Origin: Dolomedes plantarius
Taxonomy: Eukaryota; Arthropoda; Arachnida; Araneae; Dolomedidae
Reading direction: 5' to 3'
Assembly (NCBI GenBank): GCA_907164885.2
Contig: OU015490.1
Location: 16,328,547-16,392,546, forward strand
Length of the DNA stretch: 64,000 bases
Shown: positions 10,549-24,343 of the stretch, one piece after another
How positions within the stretch are numbered: the first letter of the stretch is position 1
Layout: each line of letters opens with the position of its first letter
Notes under the pieces: generated by a model
Seen by the model: the letters and a program-made list of their open reading frames with translations, nothing else
Database searches by the model: none
What the model was told of the DNA's origin: nothing
Program-made: the position numbers and the translations under genes

Positions 10549-12700
10549 TCAAACAATTTATTACCCATTATCGCCACACTGAGTCGCCAATCTAATTCCA
10601 TTGCTTATAAGAGCTCTGTTTCTTGGTCAAACGTACCATTTCACATGTAGACGATCTAATTATTCTGTGTTTAAAGTAGTGGTTGAGTCGGTTTTGACAG
10701 GGCAGAAGGTAAAAAAAAAACAAAGGGAATAGAACAATGAAATAGGAAGCTTAAATTTTGTATCTAACAAATATGCGAATATAAATATATGAGTTTAAGC
10801 TTACTCTATATTGCTCTTAAAGAGTGTACCCTTACCTAAATTTTTTTTTTTTTTTTTTTTTTTTTTGGGGGGGGGGGGGGTTAACGAATTTAAAAACACA
10901 CATTAAAAAAATAAACAACCTTTCATCTTATCCTCATGACGTTTTTAACATGAGCTTATAAGTGCAAATTAAAAGCTCGTAAATCTAAATTACTACTTTA
11001 AGGGAAAAAATTAGGGAAAAAATAAAATAAATACCTGATCCCCTCCCTCCTAGATAAACCAATTTCTTTTGTTCCTATCCCTTTTTAAATTCCCACCACT
11101 TACTTGCCAACACACCTAAATCAATTTCAGACTCATTTGCTGGCAACTTTTTAAACGTCGGGCAATGTGGTAAACGGGGGGAAAAGCATAAAAAAATTTT
11201 TTTTTCTTTTTTTTTAAGGTTGAACCCAAATTTATTAAATTAGTATGAAGAAGAGGTTTTTTTTATGAGATTAGAGTCACGTCAAAATTTCGCGTAATTT
11301 AATTAACCTTTAAAATGGCGAAAAAAGTAGGGGAATTTTTTTTTTTTTTATAACTCATCCATTATATAAAAAAAAAAGTTCGAGAACATTTTTTTTTCTG
11401 GTTGTTTTTACCAGCTCCCTGGATTAAACCAGATTTTTTTTTTCTTTTTTTCAAATTCTTCCCTTGTTGTTAACCTTTAGCAAATATGGAGCTAAAGTTT
11501 AACTCGCGTCCAATAGAAATTTTTTTTTACGAGCACTTTCCTATCGGTTATTTAACATTTAGAGCAATTAAGAACAATTGTGGGGTTGGAAAAAAATGAC
11601 TTAGCGGTTCAATATAGGTACTGATTTTTTTGATTTTTTTTAATTCCTGTGGTTAGCAAATTTGATTGCTGATTTTTTTTTTAATCTTTTTGTTTTAATT
11701 TTTTTTCATTTTTGCTTCTTCTGAGATTTTGCCTCAGGGACTGATTATAAAGAATCTTTGTAAATCAGCAGAGAATATTTTTGAATCCCTAAATAGATTT
11801 CTTATCTCTTTAGAGATAGAGCTATTTGAAACTCTGATTAGAAACTCGTGGCAACCTTGTTAGAATTTTAGTCTTTTTTCAATATTTTTTAAATATCAAA
11901 TTAAAGTGGAATATAAATCATTAGGTTTAGTTCGGAGTGTTACGGACAATTTCTGCTACACAAAGGCTATTTAGACCGGGACCAACTGCTTAAGGGGCTC
12001 GAAGACACAAAGTTCTTCAAATTTTCGAAAAAAAATTTTTATTGCATTAAAAAATTCTCCGTTCTTTTCCTCTTAAAATGACGTTTAAATCATGTTTATA
12101 TCTTAATTAGAACAGGAGATATTATTTTTTAGAATGTTTTTCAACATTCTAATGACAGCTTATCTTTGTTTAAACTTTTAAATGCGTTTTTCTGCATGAT
12201 GATTTTTTTCACAATTTCTCGTCTTTCAATTATTGTAAGTCAAAAACCGTTAAAGATAAATGGTTCAAACTTGGAACAGGTCTTTCTCAATTATTTTGAT
12301 TTAATTTTCATTCAGCAAATTTGCAAATGCATTGTCATCGTGTTCCGAGCTATTCTATACGTGAATCAACGGATGATGTCATAGCGATCAGCTATATGAT
12401 TGGTTAAAATTCAACGCTTACGCTAACGGACTGCTATGTCAACGGGACCTAATACTCATACAGAAATATATGCAGAGCTCCACGTGTATATCCAATTCCT
12501 GCCCTTCCTTTGTCACGAGGTTGCAAGTGTGACGTAGCAACAGATTGCCTTGTTTGATTCTAAATGCTTTACACTATATTTTTAGGCCCCCTTTTCTTTA
12601 GTGGTGGGGAGAGGAATTTTATGGTCCGGAACCGTTAAAAATAAAAGCCTTGAGAATCTGGTACTAGGTACCAGATTCCAGATTTGACGCTCCCAGGTGG
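10549..12700. other. T-run-rich unassigned sequence
   Basis: Many homopolymer T runs, including a T-run joined to a G-run at 10840-10880. A segment around 11880-12000 (AGACCGGGACCAACTGCTTA) resembles 20190-20330 (AGATCGGGACCCACTTCTCC), so part is an old interspersed repeat. No gene seen. Confidence 0.5.

Positions 12701-12777
<77 letters not shown>
12701..12777. repeat. (TA)n microsatellite
   Basis: Uninterrupted TA dinucleotides. The flank ACTACTGAGTGGCAA recurs after the tract at about 13968. Confidence 0.97.
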
Positions 12778-12778
<1 letters not shown>

Positions 12779-12954
12779 TACTGAGTGGCAATTACTAGGT
12801 ACCAGATTACAGGGTAAAGGTGTGTTGAATATATACTGAGCCATGTGAGATCTTTGCTAAGGATCTCATATTAAATCTACTGGAACCAGATGTTCTCGCG
12901 TGGGCCGGTAGATTTATAGACTAAGGATACAAAGTCTATAAATCTAAAACCCAG

Positions 12955-13140
12955 TTTTAGTCGTCCATATCGTATAGAGGTTATGGTCTCCAGCCTCCAC
13001 AAAGTGAGTTCGGGTTTGAATCTTAACCATGGTATAGGTGTTCCTGTGCTGTCGCTGTGCTAGAAGTACTGGGGATTTCCTATACTCCTGCATTCCAAAA
13101 CTACTGCAAACAAGGGAACTTTTAATGGTTTTCTTTTGAT
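12955..13140 (+). mobile_element. tRNA-derived SINE-like segment
   Basis: A promoter-like pair is present: A-box-like TCGTATAGAGG near 12969 and B-box-like GGGTTTGAATC near 13012, with spacing right for a tRNA-type pol III promoter. It ends in the (CA)n(TA)n tract. Only one copy seen. Confidence 0.45.
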
Positions 13141-13142
13141 GT

Positions 13143-13227
<85 letters not shown>
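13141..13227. repeat. (CA)n(TA)n compound microsatellite
   Basis: About 14 CA units pass directly into TA units. Confidence 0.97.
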
Positions 13228-13228
<1 letters not shown>

Positions 13229-13526
13229 TACTAACTAACTCATGGCACAACAGTCCGAATTGCTTTTCAGCACTGTGGACCAAGGCCTGCTGTGACCATC
13301 TCTGTTTTCATGACCGTGGGCTTGGGGTGTCATACAGCATATATCTCGGTCAGGGTGTCCACCTGACGCGGGACCCCCAGAGTTAGTCCCCAAACATGCT
13401 TGGTCCTCATTTTATCGACAAACTCAAGGGATGAAAGGCATGAGTCGACCTTTCCCAGTCGCAGGGTCGAACTCTGGACCTATATGTGGCAGATTGACGC
13501 TCATAACCATTACGCCACTGAGCTTC
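13228..13526 (-). mobile_element. tRNA-derived SINE, minus strand
   Basis: Read on the minus strand from 13526: CAGTGGCGTAATGGTTATGA (A-box region) and then GAGTTCGACCCTG (B box) about 35 bp on, followed by a non-tRNA body. The 3' end abuts a (TA)n tract at 13227 and the head lies beside another at 13547. Confidence 0.65.
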
Positions 13527-13545
13527 TATATACACCACTGCCTTA

Positions 13546-13910
<365 letters not shown>

Positions 13911-13962
<52 letters not shown>
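13911..13962. repeat. (TA)n microsatellite
   Basis: Pure TA preceded by a short GTGTG step. Confidence 0.97.
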
Positions 13963-15230
<1,268 letters not shown>

Positions 15231-15239
15231 TATATATAA

Positions 15240-15272
15240 AGCCCATTTCTGACTTTAAGTCAGAAATGGGCT
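15240..15272. repeat. Near-perfect 33-bp palindrome
   Basis: AGCCCATTTCTGACTT (15240-15255) and its exact inverse AAGTCAGAAATGGGCT (15257-15272) are separated by one base. The palindrome sits next to a (TA)n tract, like the hairpin at 1400. Confidence 0.85.
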
Positions 15273-16332
15273 AAAATGAGTTATAAAACTAGGCATGTTT
15301 GAAAAATCAAGGGCTACTGCAGGGTAGAGAAAGGTAATTCCAATTCCAGTACTAAATATTTTTATTCATTAGGGAACATTTGGGATATGTGAAACAAAAC
15401 GCAAACATGTTAATGTTAAAGAGGTTATGTCCCAATCCAGGACCTAACAATCTTTACTCAACAAAATTGAAATTGAAAAAATTTACTTAAAAAATTAAAA
15501 ATTAAACTTAAAAAAAACTGACATTACAAAAGTCTTATTTTTGTTTGAATCCCGTTTTTCTCAAAACTGCGATTTTGGATTTGACACACTTTGCACTGCA
15601 AACACAGAAATATACATGCTTGTTTGGCGGTAAGGGACGTTGGTAGAAAATAATCATGCTTTCCGCACCAGCTTCGTGCATTGCATTTCTTAATATTTGT
15701 ATATCCAATGGAATTTAAGGAAACTGAATATCCCCCAACCCATCCCACTTACTAATATTTTTTTAAGAAATGTTTGAATGGCAAGTAAGCAAAAGAATAC
15801 ACGATATGGGGCAAGAATTCTTGATAATTGACATCTAGATGTCATGTCACATTCTTCACTAAGAAGGTTCTCAACGCTTTCAAGTTCAAATTGCTTCTGA
15901 GAAGGTTAGTCAGCTTTGAGTCTCTGGAAGATACACCGTAGGTTTAAGTGAGTCTGCAATTGGTTATTTTTAGCCGAATCTGCAGCCTAGGTGTCTTTAG
16001 TCAAGCTTATTCAAATCGGAATGGAATTTTGTACGATGTGCCCTGTTGCGAAGAATGTGCTGAAAATCCCTTGGAAGGTACGCCTGATAAATTTTGCGCA
16101 GTATTGCTTTGCTCTGTTTTCTTTACACTGGTTTAGATTTTGAAGTTCAGATGAATTTCCGATACAAAAAAAGTTCTAGGAGTGAAAACTATCCGAAAAA
16201 ATATTTTTCCCCTTTAAATGATATAATTTTATAATGATTTTTTTCCACCCCTATCATATGCAAGAAAGTGAAAATAATATTAAACTAAAGCTGGTTTTGC
16301 AGATTGCAGATAAGCGGGCTTTACGAGCTTGG
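15273..16332. other. Unassigned sequence
   Basis: No gene or known repeat found. Confidence 0.5.
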
Positions 16333-16405
16333 AAATTAAAATTTGTTTAACCATTTCCTTATGGGGTGGGATAGCATGTATCCCAAGAATATGGTCCCAA
16401 GAATG
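16333..16405 (+). repeat. Repeat family E fragment
   Basis: TTTCCTTATGGGGTGGGATA then GCATGTATCC matches 26029-26060 of the long E copy. It ends at a short (TA)n tract (16406-16431). Confidence 0.65.
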
Positions 16406-16431
16406 AATATATATATATATATATATATATT

Positions 16432-16865
16432 TATTTGTAATAAGTTAAATATTAGGCCCTGCATTCTATCATTTAAATTCCCTTTCCTAAATCGAATCCG
16501 CAGTAATCTCAATTTATCGCTTAAAAACCCTTAGCAACAAAATTTTCCATAAAGTGCATGCCTTGCATATCTACACGTGTATACGTCTGGAGAAAGGCGT
16601 GGGTTCACATTGCGAGCCCCAGAATTTGCTGACACTTCAAAATAACAGCCACATGTACCTCGCATCTCGCGCGAAAGGTTGAAAGGTGATATACACTTCG
16701 CTCCGAGCATCTGAAATGGATGGACGGATGTTAATTTCGCTCCAATAAACTATTCGGTCAGACTGCATCAAAATTTTATTCCTTTCAGGATGAGTCTAGC
16801 TCCAGCCATGTAAATATGAGCTAGTTTCCCTTTTTAGGTTGCATTTTAAGAACGAGATGTAATGG

Positions 16866-16867
<2 letters not shown>
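16432..16867. other. Unassigned sequence
   Basis: Nothing recognised between the short TA tract and the next one. Confidence 0.5.

Positions 16868-16917
<50 letters not shown>
16868..16917. repeat. (TA)n microsatellite, left flank of Helitron-like element
   Basis: TA units that continue, after the element, at 17939-17973. Confidence 0.95.
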
Positions 16918-16920
<3 letters not shown>

Positions 16921-17937
16921 TATATATATATTTCTTCTGTCCGTGTGTATGTAACTGAACTCCTCCTAAACGACTGGACTGATTTTTATGAAATTTTGTG
17001 TGTGCAATTTAGTTGATTCGAGAATGGTTTAGATTCACAATTTGATCCGATACAATATGTTTTTATATTTTTAATTAATTAATAAAAAACCAACAATTTA
17101 TAAGGGGGTGCGTCCGGTAAATGGAAGCTGTTACAGTTTGTGAAATCACCCCTCTAGATAATGGCGTCCACGTTAGGTTTAGTTAGAAAACAGCGAGCGA
17201 AAAAATAAAAATAAATAAAATCAAAAAGTTTCAAGTCATATATTAAACCAGAATAATAAATGAAAATAATAATCTTTCAAGTCAGATTTTATACTCTAAA
17301 ATAGATCAGATCCAACGGCATATTGATACTCTCGACACGCGATGGAAAATTCGAATCAACCACGTTAAGTGACACAAGATCTTTTTTAATCGCTACTGCA
17401 ATCCTCCTCACCTATATCTTTGTGTCTATTGAAGAGCTAACGACTAAGCTTCTATCCTGCTAACTTATTTCTGACTAAAAACTCCTCTGACATGTATAAT
17501 CACCAGCCCACAACTTTCCAATAGCGAATATGTTTCACTTTATCCAATACAGCACCGTGTCATCGTGGCTTATTCGGAAGGTCGCCAATTTGGAAAGTAC
17601 CATGCTCTCAACCCGGGTTCGAATCCAGAGTTGTGTAAATTTTGCTAGACCTGTTATTTCAGCATTTTTTTTTTAAAGCTTTTTTATTTCAGCTTTTATT
17701 TTATTATACATTAGAGAATTTGACATTTTTACTTTTCAGATTTTAGTACTACAATGATGAAAGGCTGAAATTCTGAGATGTGTATAACATTTCACATATA
17801 TTTTTTCTATGTTATTTATACTGTGTTAATTTTTAAATTGATTTTGGTTAACAAACATTCTTAAAATCCCGGGCATCGCCGGGTACTTCAGCTAGAATTA
17901 CAACGTTTGAACAGGACAACGTCTGTCGGGTCCGCTA

Positions 17938-17938
<1 letters not shown>
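16918..17938 (+). mobile_element. Helitron-like non-autonomous element in a (TA)n tract
   Basis: About 1.02 kb. The left end begins TC after an A (16917) and soon reads TTCTTCTGTCCGTGTGTATG. The right end is GTCGGGTCCGCTAG followed by T, with a short GACA/TGTC stem just upstream. TC at the start, CTAG at the end and an A/T insertion site are the Helitron rules. A second hairpin, CCCGG-6-CCGGG followed by TACTTCAGCTAG, lies at 17869-17894 and is a possible earlier terminus. A tRNA-like B box (GGGTTCGAATCC) lies near 17610. No Rep/helicase coding is present. Confidence 0.5.

Positions 17939-17973
<35 letters not shown>
17939..17973. repeat. (TA)n microsatellite
   Basis: Right flank of the Helitron-like element. 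Confidence 0.95.
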
Positions 17974-17978
<5 letters not shown>

Positions 17979-18075
17979 CCCCTTAATGACTGTTCTTACC
18001 AAGGGGCTATGAAATTTCCCGTTCTAAAGAGGGAATCGGAAAAATAGGTCCCGTAAGCTAAAGGTTAAAGCAAAA
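17974..18075 (+). repeat. Repeat family E fragment
   Basis: Contains GAATCGGAAAAATAGGTCCC and GTAAGCTAAAGG, shared with 26480-26510 (same strand) and with 57410-57497 (opposite strand). With the 16333 fragment it probably forms one E copy split by TA tracts and the Helitron-like element. Confidence 0.65.
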
Positions 18076-18984
18076 TTAGGGTACAAAAGTGGTCAGTTAA
18101 AATAACAAGTTATGGTATTTTATGGTTTCTCAGATACCGGAATAAGCACCTTTTAATGGTATTTTCAACGAGAATAATAATGTCCGTTTTTGCGAGACAG
18201 GGGTAAAGAGTTTGCCAACAAACTCGTACGCATCGTGCAGTGGGAATCGAAGAGTTTGGTCGCACCTGTTGCGTAGCCTATACACACACTCGGCCGAGAT
18301 CGACGCGTACGAGGATGCAATAAACCACGCCGGTCGCCTTATCTGCGCTGGCGATCTGGCCAGAAACGTGTAGAAGGAAATACGGCTCCCGAGACCGGGT
18401 TGGTTGTTAGCCCTTGTCATCCCGGGTTGAGGGGTTAACAAGCCAGGTGGCGCCCTTATCGCGCAGGTACCTGTCTGATCGGATCGGCACGGGGGAGCCG
18501 ACAACAAATTGAGGACTGGTTTCTATACCAGTACCTTGGCGAGGGAGCCGAAGTGGTCAATTCTTCGACGATTGCTCTGCACATCTGAGGGAGATTCGAA
18601 ACGGACCTTTCGGGTCATAAGTTGTCTAATTTAGGAGAAAACATGCATTCCGGAAGGAATTGTATGTTCAGAGAAATGAAAAGAACTACGGTGAAAAATT
18701 GCATCAACTTTCAATGTGACGGATACAAGACAGCAAGAAGAGGACGTTTATCAATTTTGGGTCATAGGGTGTCTAATTTAGGAGGGAAAGGCATATCGAA
18801 GCGAGCTGTGTCCACACAGAAAGGAAAAAGATAAAAACTGCTCCGAACTACAATATGACAAATACAAAGTTGTAGAAATTGCTGACATATTTTAACAAAC
18901 TATTTCTGCTATAAGATACATTGACAATAATATTTTAGCGTTAGTTTGTTCCAAGATGAATCGTATCTGTATACATACATATAC
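18076..18984. other. Unassigned sequence with a diverged tandem duplication
   Basis: 18170-18560 is GC-richer with an open minus-strand frame that I cannot assign. GTCTAATTTAGGAG occurs at about 18623 and again at about 18771, suggesting a ~148-bp imperfect duplication. Confidence 0.5.
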
Positions 18985-19051
18985 ACATATATATATATAT
19001 ATATATATACATACATACATACATACATACATACATAAATACATAAATACT

Positions 19052-19103
<52 letters not shown>
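18985..19103. repeat. Compound microsatellite (TA)n(CATA)n(TA)n
   Basis: TA units, then about eight ACAT tetranucleotides, then TA units again. Confidence 0.97.
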
Positions 19104-19108
<5 letters not shown>

Positions 19109-19265
19109 GCTGAAGTCTCGATCAATCGTTCCCCGTATGTGTCGTTTGCTTCATGTAGTCTCGGTGATAAAATTTCTTCGTCATGTTCCCGCATCTATAG
19201 TTGTCCCGCATTTATCGTTTAGTGCAATAGATCCCTTTAAAAAAGATCGATAGAGGTTCCACTGT
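19104..19265. mobile_element. Decayed Tigger-type MITE
   Basis: The right end, read inverted, is CAGTGGAACCTCTATCGATC; the left end keeps only GTCTCGATCAATCG. Internal GTCCCGCATTTATCGTTTAG matches the intact relative at 52080-52252. TA lies at the right border. Confidence 0.65.
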
Positions 19266-19365
19266 ATATATATATACACATACATACAAACAAACCATAC
19301 ATACATATGTACATATATTGTATGTATGCATAAATATGTACATATACGAACGTATGTATGTTAGT
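19266..19365. repeat. Degenerate TA/CATA/TATG-rich microsatellite
   Basis: Short tetranucleotide runs of ACAT and ATGT. Confidence 0.8.
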
Positions 19366-21622
19366 TTTCTCCCAATTTAATCACGAAATCCAGCTAATAA
19401 AGCACGGTCGGGCACCTATCATCGAGTAACCGATCGAAAAGCAGCAAAGATCCCAGGAAACGAGCGCCTGATGGTTTTTCTTTGGCAACGGGCCCTTTTC
19501 CCAGGCCCGCTATCTTATCTCCACCTTTCACCAGAGCTAGTCCTTTCCAAATCGTGAATGAGTCCCATGCTATATGCCTGGTGCTAAATCTCCATTGCTG
19601 GAAACACGTTGCATGCGTATTCATGACTTTAATGCCGAGGAGAAGAAGGGGGGGGGGGTATATCTGCAGTCGCTAGACACTTTTTTTTTCTACCCACAGT
19701 CAACTCTGCCCTCCGAACTCAGCCTGTATTAAAGAAGTAAAAATAAATGAAGGTGTTGCAAGAGGCCCTGAGGCCTGGCCGCGTTATGTTCGCCTAATTT
19801 ATCGCGAGTGTGTTCCAGGAACTGGTAAGGCTCGGGAAATATAAAGTCTTGGTTGACAGTCATTGAGGGCTTCTCTGAAGACGGCTGAAGAGAGTGCGTG
19901 TGTTTTGTATGCGTATTAGTGCGTGTGCTGAGGAAAGAAAGTTACCACCTTTATTACTGTGTTTTAATGACTACATTCCAAGCTCCCCGGGCCTAAGGGG
20001 GATATTTAGATACCTAGATAAATATTTTGGTGGTTTCTTATAAAATTTCTAGGCTCCTTTCTCTTTTCTGGTTGCCTATGATTTGCAAACGAAGAGAAAA
20101 AATGTCGATTTTGGAAATATTTCCTACAAATTTCATTGCTAAAAGAATCAGTTCCGTTTTACCGACTCTTTTCTTCTTTCACCCAATATTTAAGTACTAA
20201 AATGACTCGGGCATTGATTTTAATGAATTTCTCGGAAAACCTGATTGGTTTTGGTTTGGAGCACTACTGTCAACTTTTGCTGCACGAGGGCTAATTAGAT
20301 CGGGACCCACTTCTCCAAGCCGATTCTAAACGGCTACAAACGTCCATGCCAACAGTGGGACGGTCCGGTAAATCTGAAGACCAAAGCAATCAAGTCGTTT
20401 TCTGCTTCTTTTCTTGATGCAATATAAATAAAAAATATTATCTTACTTTTTAATGCCAGATGTAATAAATCTGATATTTTATGTATTGCCTCGATTTAGA
20501 GATTTTGGGCTGTCTCTTTTTGAAAACTGGAAATGATAGGTGAGTTTTGCACTGATACGTCCTGCTGTTTCTATACATACATATATGTCTTGAGTCTAAT
20601 ATAGGGACCTAGGCACAACCCTTGAGCACCAAGGGGGATTAAAGATTTATAAGAGGTATCATCAGGCTCCAGAAGTGTCATGCGTAAATCATGCAGCCGA
20701 AAGTGTCGCGGTGATGTCAATTTAACCTGAGGCCACAGTCATATTGTCAATGAGAGTTCAGTCCCTCATTTGCTCTTAACCTTCAAGGTAAGCCCTATAC
20801 CATGTTCTTGCTGCTGTCGTTTGGATTTCTCATCATTCTTCCTTCTTCAAGCGAACAGTTGACGTCTGTAGAGCATTTCGAGTGCTCAAAGGACTCTGCT
20901 GTTATTGCCTTCATTGTCATTTCTTGGCTTCATTGGCGAGTTTTCTTATCAGGCTATATTCATTCTCTTTTCGTGTCTTCGAACCACGAACTAGAAACAT
21001 TGCTAAACATATACTATTACTACACTTTAGGAATTATTTCACACGAAGACAAACTTTTGGGAACCGAAAAGAGTTTTATTAAATAGTCCCAATGTACAAA
21101 CAATACATGCACAATACACTGAATTGCCGTTGGCAAGATACGGCGGTTGTTAATTTAGCACCAAGATCAATATCTCTACATGAAGAGATTGTTACTACGC
21201 GACCTTCGCGTATCTTTACACAAGACTCAAGACAAACGGAAAATACTGGGGTGACACTACCACAAGCGTAAGAGTGCGGAACCGTGGTCAATGCAGTCCT
21301 GTGTTCCGTGATCTCTTTTCCCTGCCCCGCCCCCGTTTCAATCCTAAATATTTAACGGACATTGCTAAGTGATCAGAGGTTTTGTTGGCAGACATAGAAA
21401 AGTACCTACTGAAAACTATTAAAATGGTGTGAGAAGAATGTTACGGTCCAAAATTTCTAGGTAGACGTCAGAATTGAACGATCTGGATACTCAAATCGAG
21501 GACACGGTGTCTAATCCTTGAAAAATAACTCCAGGACGTTGAGCTGCCTATCCTAAATTTCACGGGTGATTCGAGTCATTCCACTTCACATCATTTACAC
21601 TTAGGCTAGAATTAACAGATCA
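19366..21622. other. Unassigned sequence
   Basis: No gene recognised. 20190-20330 is related to 11880-12000. AATACACTGAATTGCC plus GATACGGC at about 21115-21145 recurs at about 25592-25625, so a further old repeat is present. A 94-codon frame at 20802-21086 has a hydrophobic start but no supporting feature. Confidence 0.45.
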
Positions 21623-21626
21623 TTAA

Positions 21627-24241
21627 CCCATATTTGACCAAATATTGAAAAAATTTATTCTTTTGTTCAAAAAATGTGGTATAGCTTCATAAAGACACGA
21701 GAAAAGATATAAAATTGTAAATCTTACCAAATTTTTATTATCTTCAGATTTACATGCTGTCCTATATATAGGGCGACGGTCAAATCCACTGCTATGACAC
21801 TAATCATTGGTTTTTCGTACTCAAACTTCTTTCAAATGAAATGGTAAGAAACAGTTTAAACAGAGTCCAACATCACATTTTTTGCAGATAGTTGCTGGTT
21901 TTTTTTATCAATAAAAATTGTACAGATCTCTAGTTGACAACGACGTTGTCTTCCATTGGGGTTTTTCACAATAATGTGTTCACTTTGCAGCTTAAAAATA
22001 TCTGTATTTCTTTGTTGAGTGCCTAATCGCCTAACCGTCAAATTCCTTGGTATAGACAGTCCTAAGTAACTTAATAGCTCTTCGTATTGTAATAGCTCTT
22101 CGATATTCCAGAATTTCAACAGCTTCTGTTGGATTGAAGAGTTTCATTATCTTCCAGGCTGCAATAAGTGCAGTTTCATAAGCATTTAAGAATAATGTCC
22201 AATACCACTTTTTTCCTTGTATAGAGGAAAAATAGGTTTCCATAAGATTGTCAAATAGATCTACACCATTTTTATACTTATTGTAAGAAATTGCGCATGC
22301 TGGTATATCAACTTTTTGTCGGCCTCCTTTTACTCTTCTTTCTACCTTTGAATAGCATCTTGATCTTCAAAATTCGTGAGCAATGATACAACCTTATTAT
22401 ATTTCCAGCGAACTGCTGCAATTTCATTTTTCTCATCAAATTCCCAATCTGCCGCACCTCGATCCATTTTAGCCATTATTTTACTTGACTTTAGTGGGCA
22501 TTTGGCCATTCTGTTTTCTCTTACAGTTCCCGTAGCAAAGTAATTGCCTTCTCTCAGTCTAACTACAAGGCCATAGGAGGTAAAAAAGTTATCCATATAA
22601 ATTTTGTGCTGCGCTGGATTTTTTACAATTGACAGCAATCTTTCCACAACTTCTTGCGATAACGGTACTTTGTTCTTTTACACTTTTGATTTAGTTTTCT
22701 TTTCAAAAATTTGAGGATCATATTTGTTGTTGCTTTCCAATCCCAAATATAGAATGGTATGAAATGAATATCCATCATAAGAAGACAGTACCCACAACTT
22801 ATATCCAAATTTGATTCGTTTTCCTTTCATAAACATCTTGCAGCCATGTCTTCCTTAATAGCGCACCATTCTTTCATCAATACTTAGATGTTCAGAAAAT
22901 ACACCAAACTGTTGTAGAGCTTCATTCAATAAGTCATATATTGGTCGTACTTTGTAATAACGGTCGGAATCAATTATGCTATTGTCATTACAATGCAAAT
23001 ATTTCTTTATCTCAAAGTATCTATTTTGTGACATTACTCGACTAACTAGTGTTGTTCCAGTATCCGGAGCATTTTCCCAGTACATCGTTTCACGGGGCAA
23101 AATGTGATATTCACTGTAAAAGAATATGCCTAAAAATTGTTTGAATTCTTCTTTCTTCAATAAAAAGTTGTGATTATTCTTCTGCCCAGCATATTTATTA
23201 CTTTCTTCTACAGTCTTTTCTATAACTTTTTCAGCCATCATCTCGAAAAGCTCTGTAGGAGATTTTCCAGAAATAAAACCACAATTGTCTGACGTGACTC
23301 TTGAGAAAAAAATTTAGGAGTATTTGAAAATTTAGGTATGATATTGTTCCAATTCGAATTTGACATACATATTTCTTCAGTCTCGTTTCGATTTAAAATT
23401 TCTACCATTCCTGCTGTTTCCTCGGAAATTATTTCGTCTCAGATGATTTGTCCGTGTATAATTTTTGTACAGTCTTCATCTATTTCCTCGTTATCACTCA
23501 TTATATCTGGATTAGGAGGTAAAATTATCATTTCTGGTTCAATATCTGACATTTCATCATCCAAAGACCAGAAATATTCTAAGGCTTCTTCAGAATTCAA
23601 AAAATGGCGGCTCATTTTGGACGCTAGTCTGTAACCAATGCACCAGAAAGTAAGATGTATCTCAAAGAACGTGGGTTTACAATGATTCCCTCTTTGTTCG
23701 AGAAGAATATAGAACATTTGACCTCCAGAAACAGATTATCTTCGAATGCCACTGATAAAAGAATGTTATAGTAAAAGAATGCCATAGTCAGTCAGACTCC
23801 CTCCATTCCGTGTCGAAGGGGAGATAGGTATGCCTGAATGGCAGAAGAATGTAGTAATGGATTTGACCATTGTCCTATTTATAGGACGCTTGTAAAAACG
23901 AAGTGAAAAAGATGTTTTTATTAATTTTTCTTCTTTATTTTTACCCAACATAATGCTAAACATCTAAAGAGTTGAAAATAAGGCAGAATTTTAATATGTC
24001 TTTATCCGAATTTTTTAAACTTAATTTTATACATTTTCCTACAAAAACTCTCAAAATTGGCATATTTTAAAAATTCATAATAAATAAATGTTTTAAAATT
24101 TACAATTTAAAATTAAGCCAGTGTAAGGAGTGATCCTTTCACAATAATGTAATACTAAAACAAACGCAATAGAAAAATATTTTATGAGTGTGAGCTAGAA
24201 ATGTATGCTGTCCTATATATAGGTCGATGGTCAAATATAGG
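21627..24241 (-). mobile_element. piggyBac-type DNA transposon (2.6 kb)
   Basis: Flanked by TTAA on both sides (21623-21626, 24242-24245). TIRs are CCCATATTTGACC (21627-21639) and, inverted, CCTATATTTGACC (24229-24241), 12 of 13 matching. A subterminal motif built from CCTATATATAGG and GGTCAAAT occurs three times: at 21756-21787, inverted at 23859-23889, and at 24207-24238. The transposase pseudogene is inside on the minus strand. Intact ends mean the element could still be moved by a related enzyme, which is inference. Confidence 0.93.
21821..23615 (-). pseudogene. piggyBac transposase, inactivated
   Basis: A start at 23615 gives MSRHFLNSEEALEYFW and an acidic N-terminus. The catalytic aspartates are all visible: SIDERM, MDNFFTS and GVDLFDNL. 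The insertion-domain segment APDTGTTLVSRVMSQNRYFE and the C-terminal Cys-rich zinc ribbon (CKKCDVGLC) are also present. The enzyme cuts and pastes the element at TTAA. It is broken by in-frame stops at 23439-23441, 22855-22857 and 22678-22680, by a frameshift near 23310 at a homopolymer, and by more frameshifts after 22340 and near 21880. Total length (about 590 codons) is normal for the family. No functional protein is expected. Confidence 0.92.
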
Positions 24242-24343
24242 TTAACACCGATCTACGCAACGTTCTCCACGTCCTTTTCCCCCATAGTATGCATAAAGAT
24301 ACGGGTAATGGAAAGTATGGTTAGCAGTTCCATATTAGATACT

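Noticed and set aside
17564..17640. tRNA gene in the Helitron-like element
   Set aside because: A B-box-like GGGTTCGAATCC is present but the arms do not fold as a tRNA; a SINE-derived piece is more likely.
18130..18507. 125-codon minus-strand frame
   Set aside because: No recognisable domain; composition (Pro, Arg, Ser) fits GC-rich non-coding sequence.
20802..21086. 94-codon frame with a signal-peptide-like start
   Set aside because: Only hydrophobicity supports it. Its neighbourhood includes old interspersed repeats and no second exon could be found.
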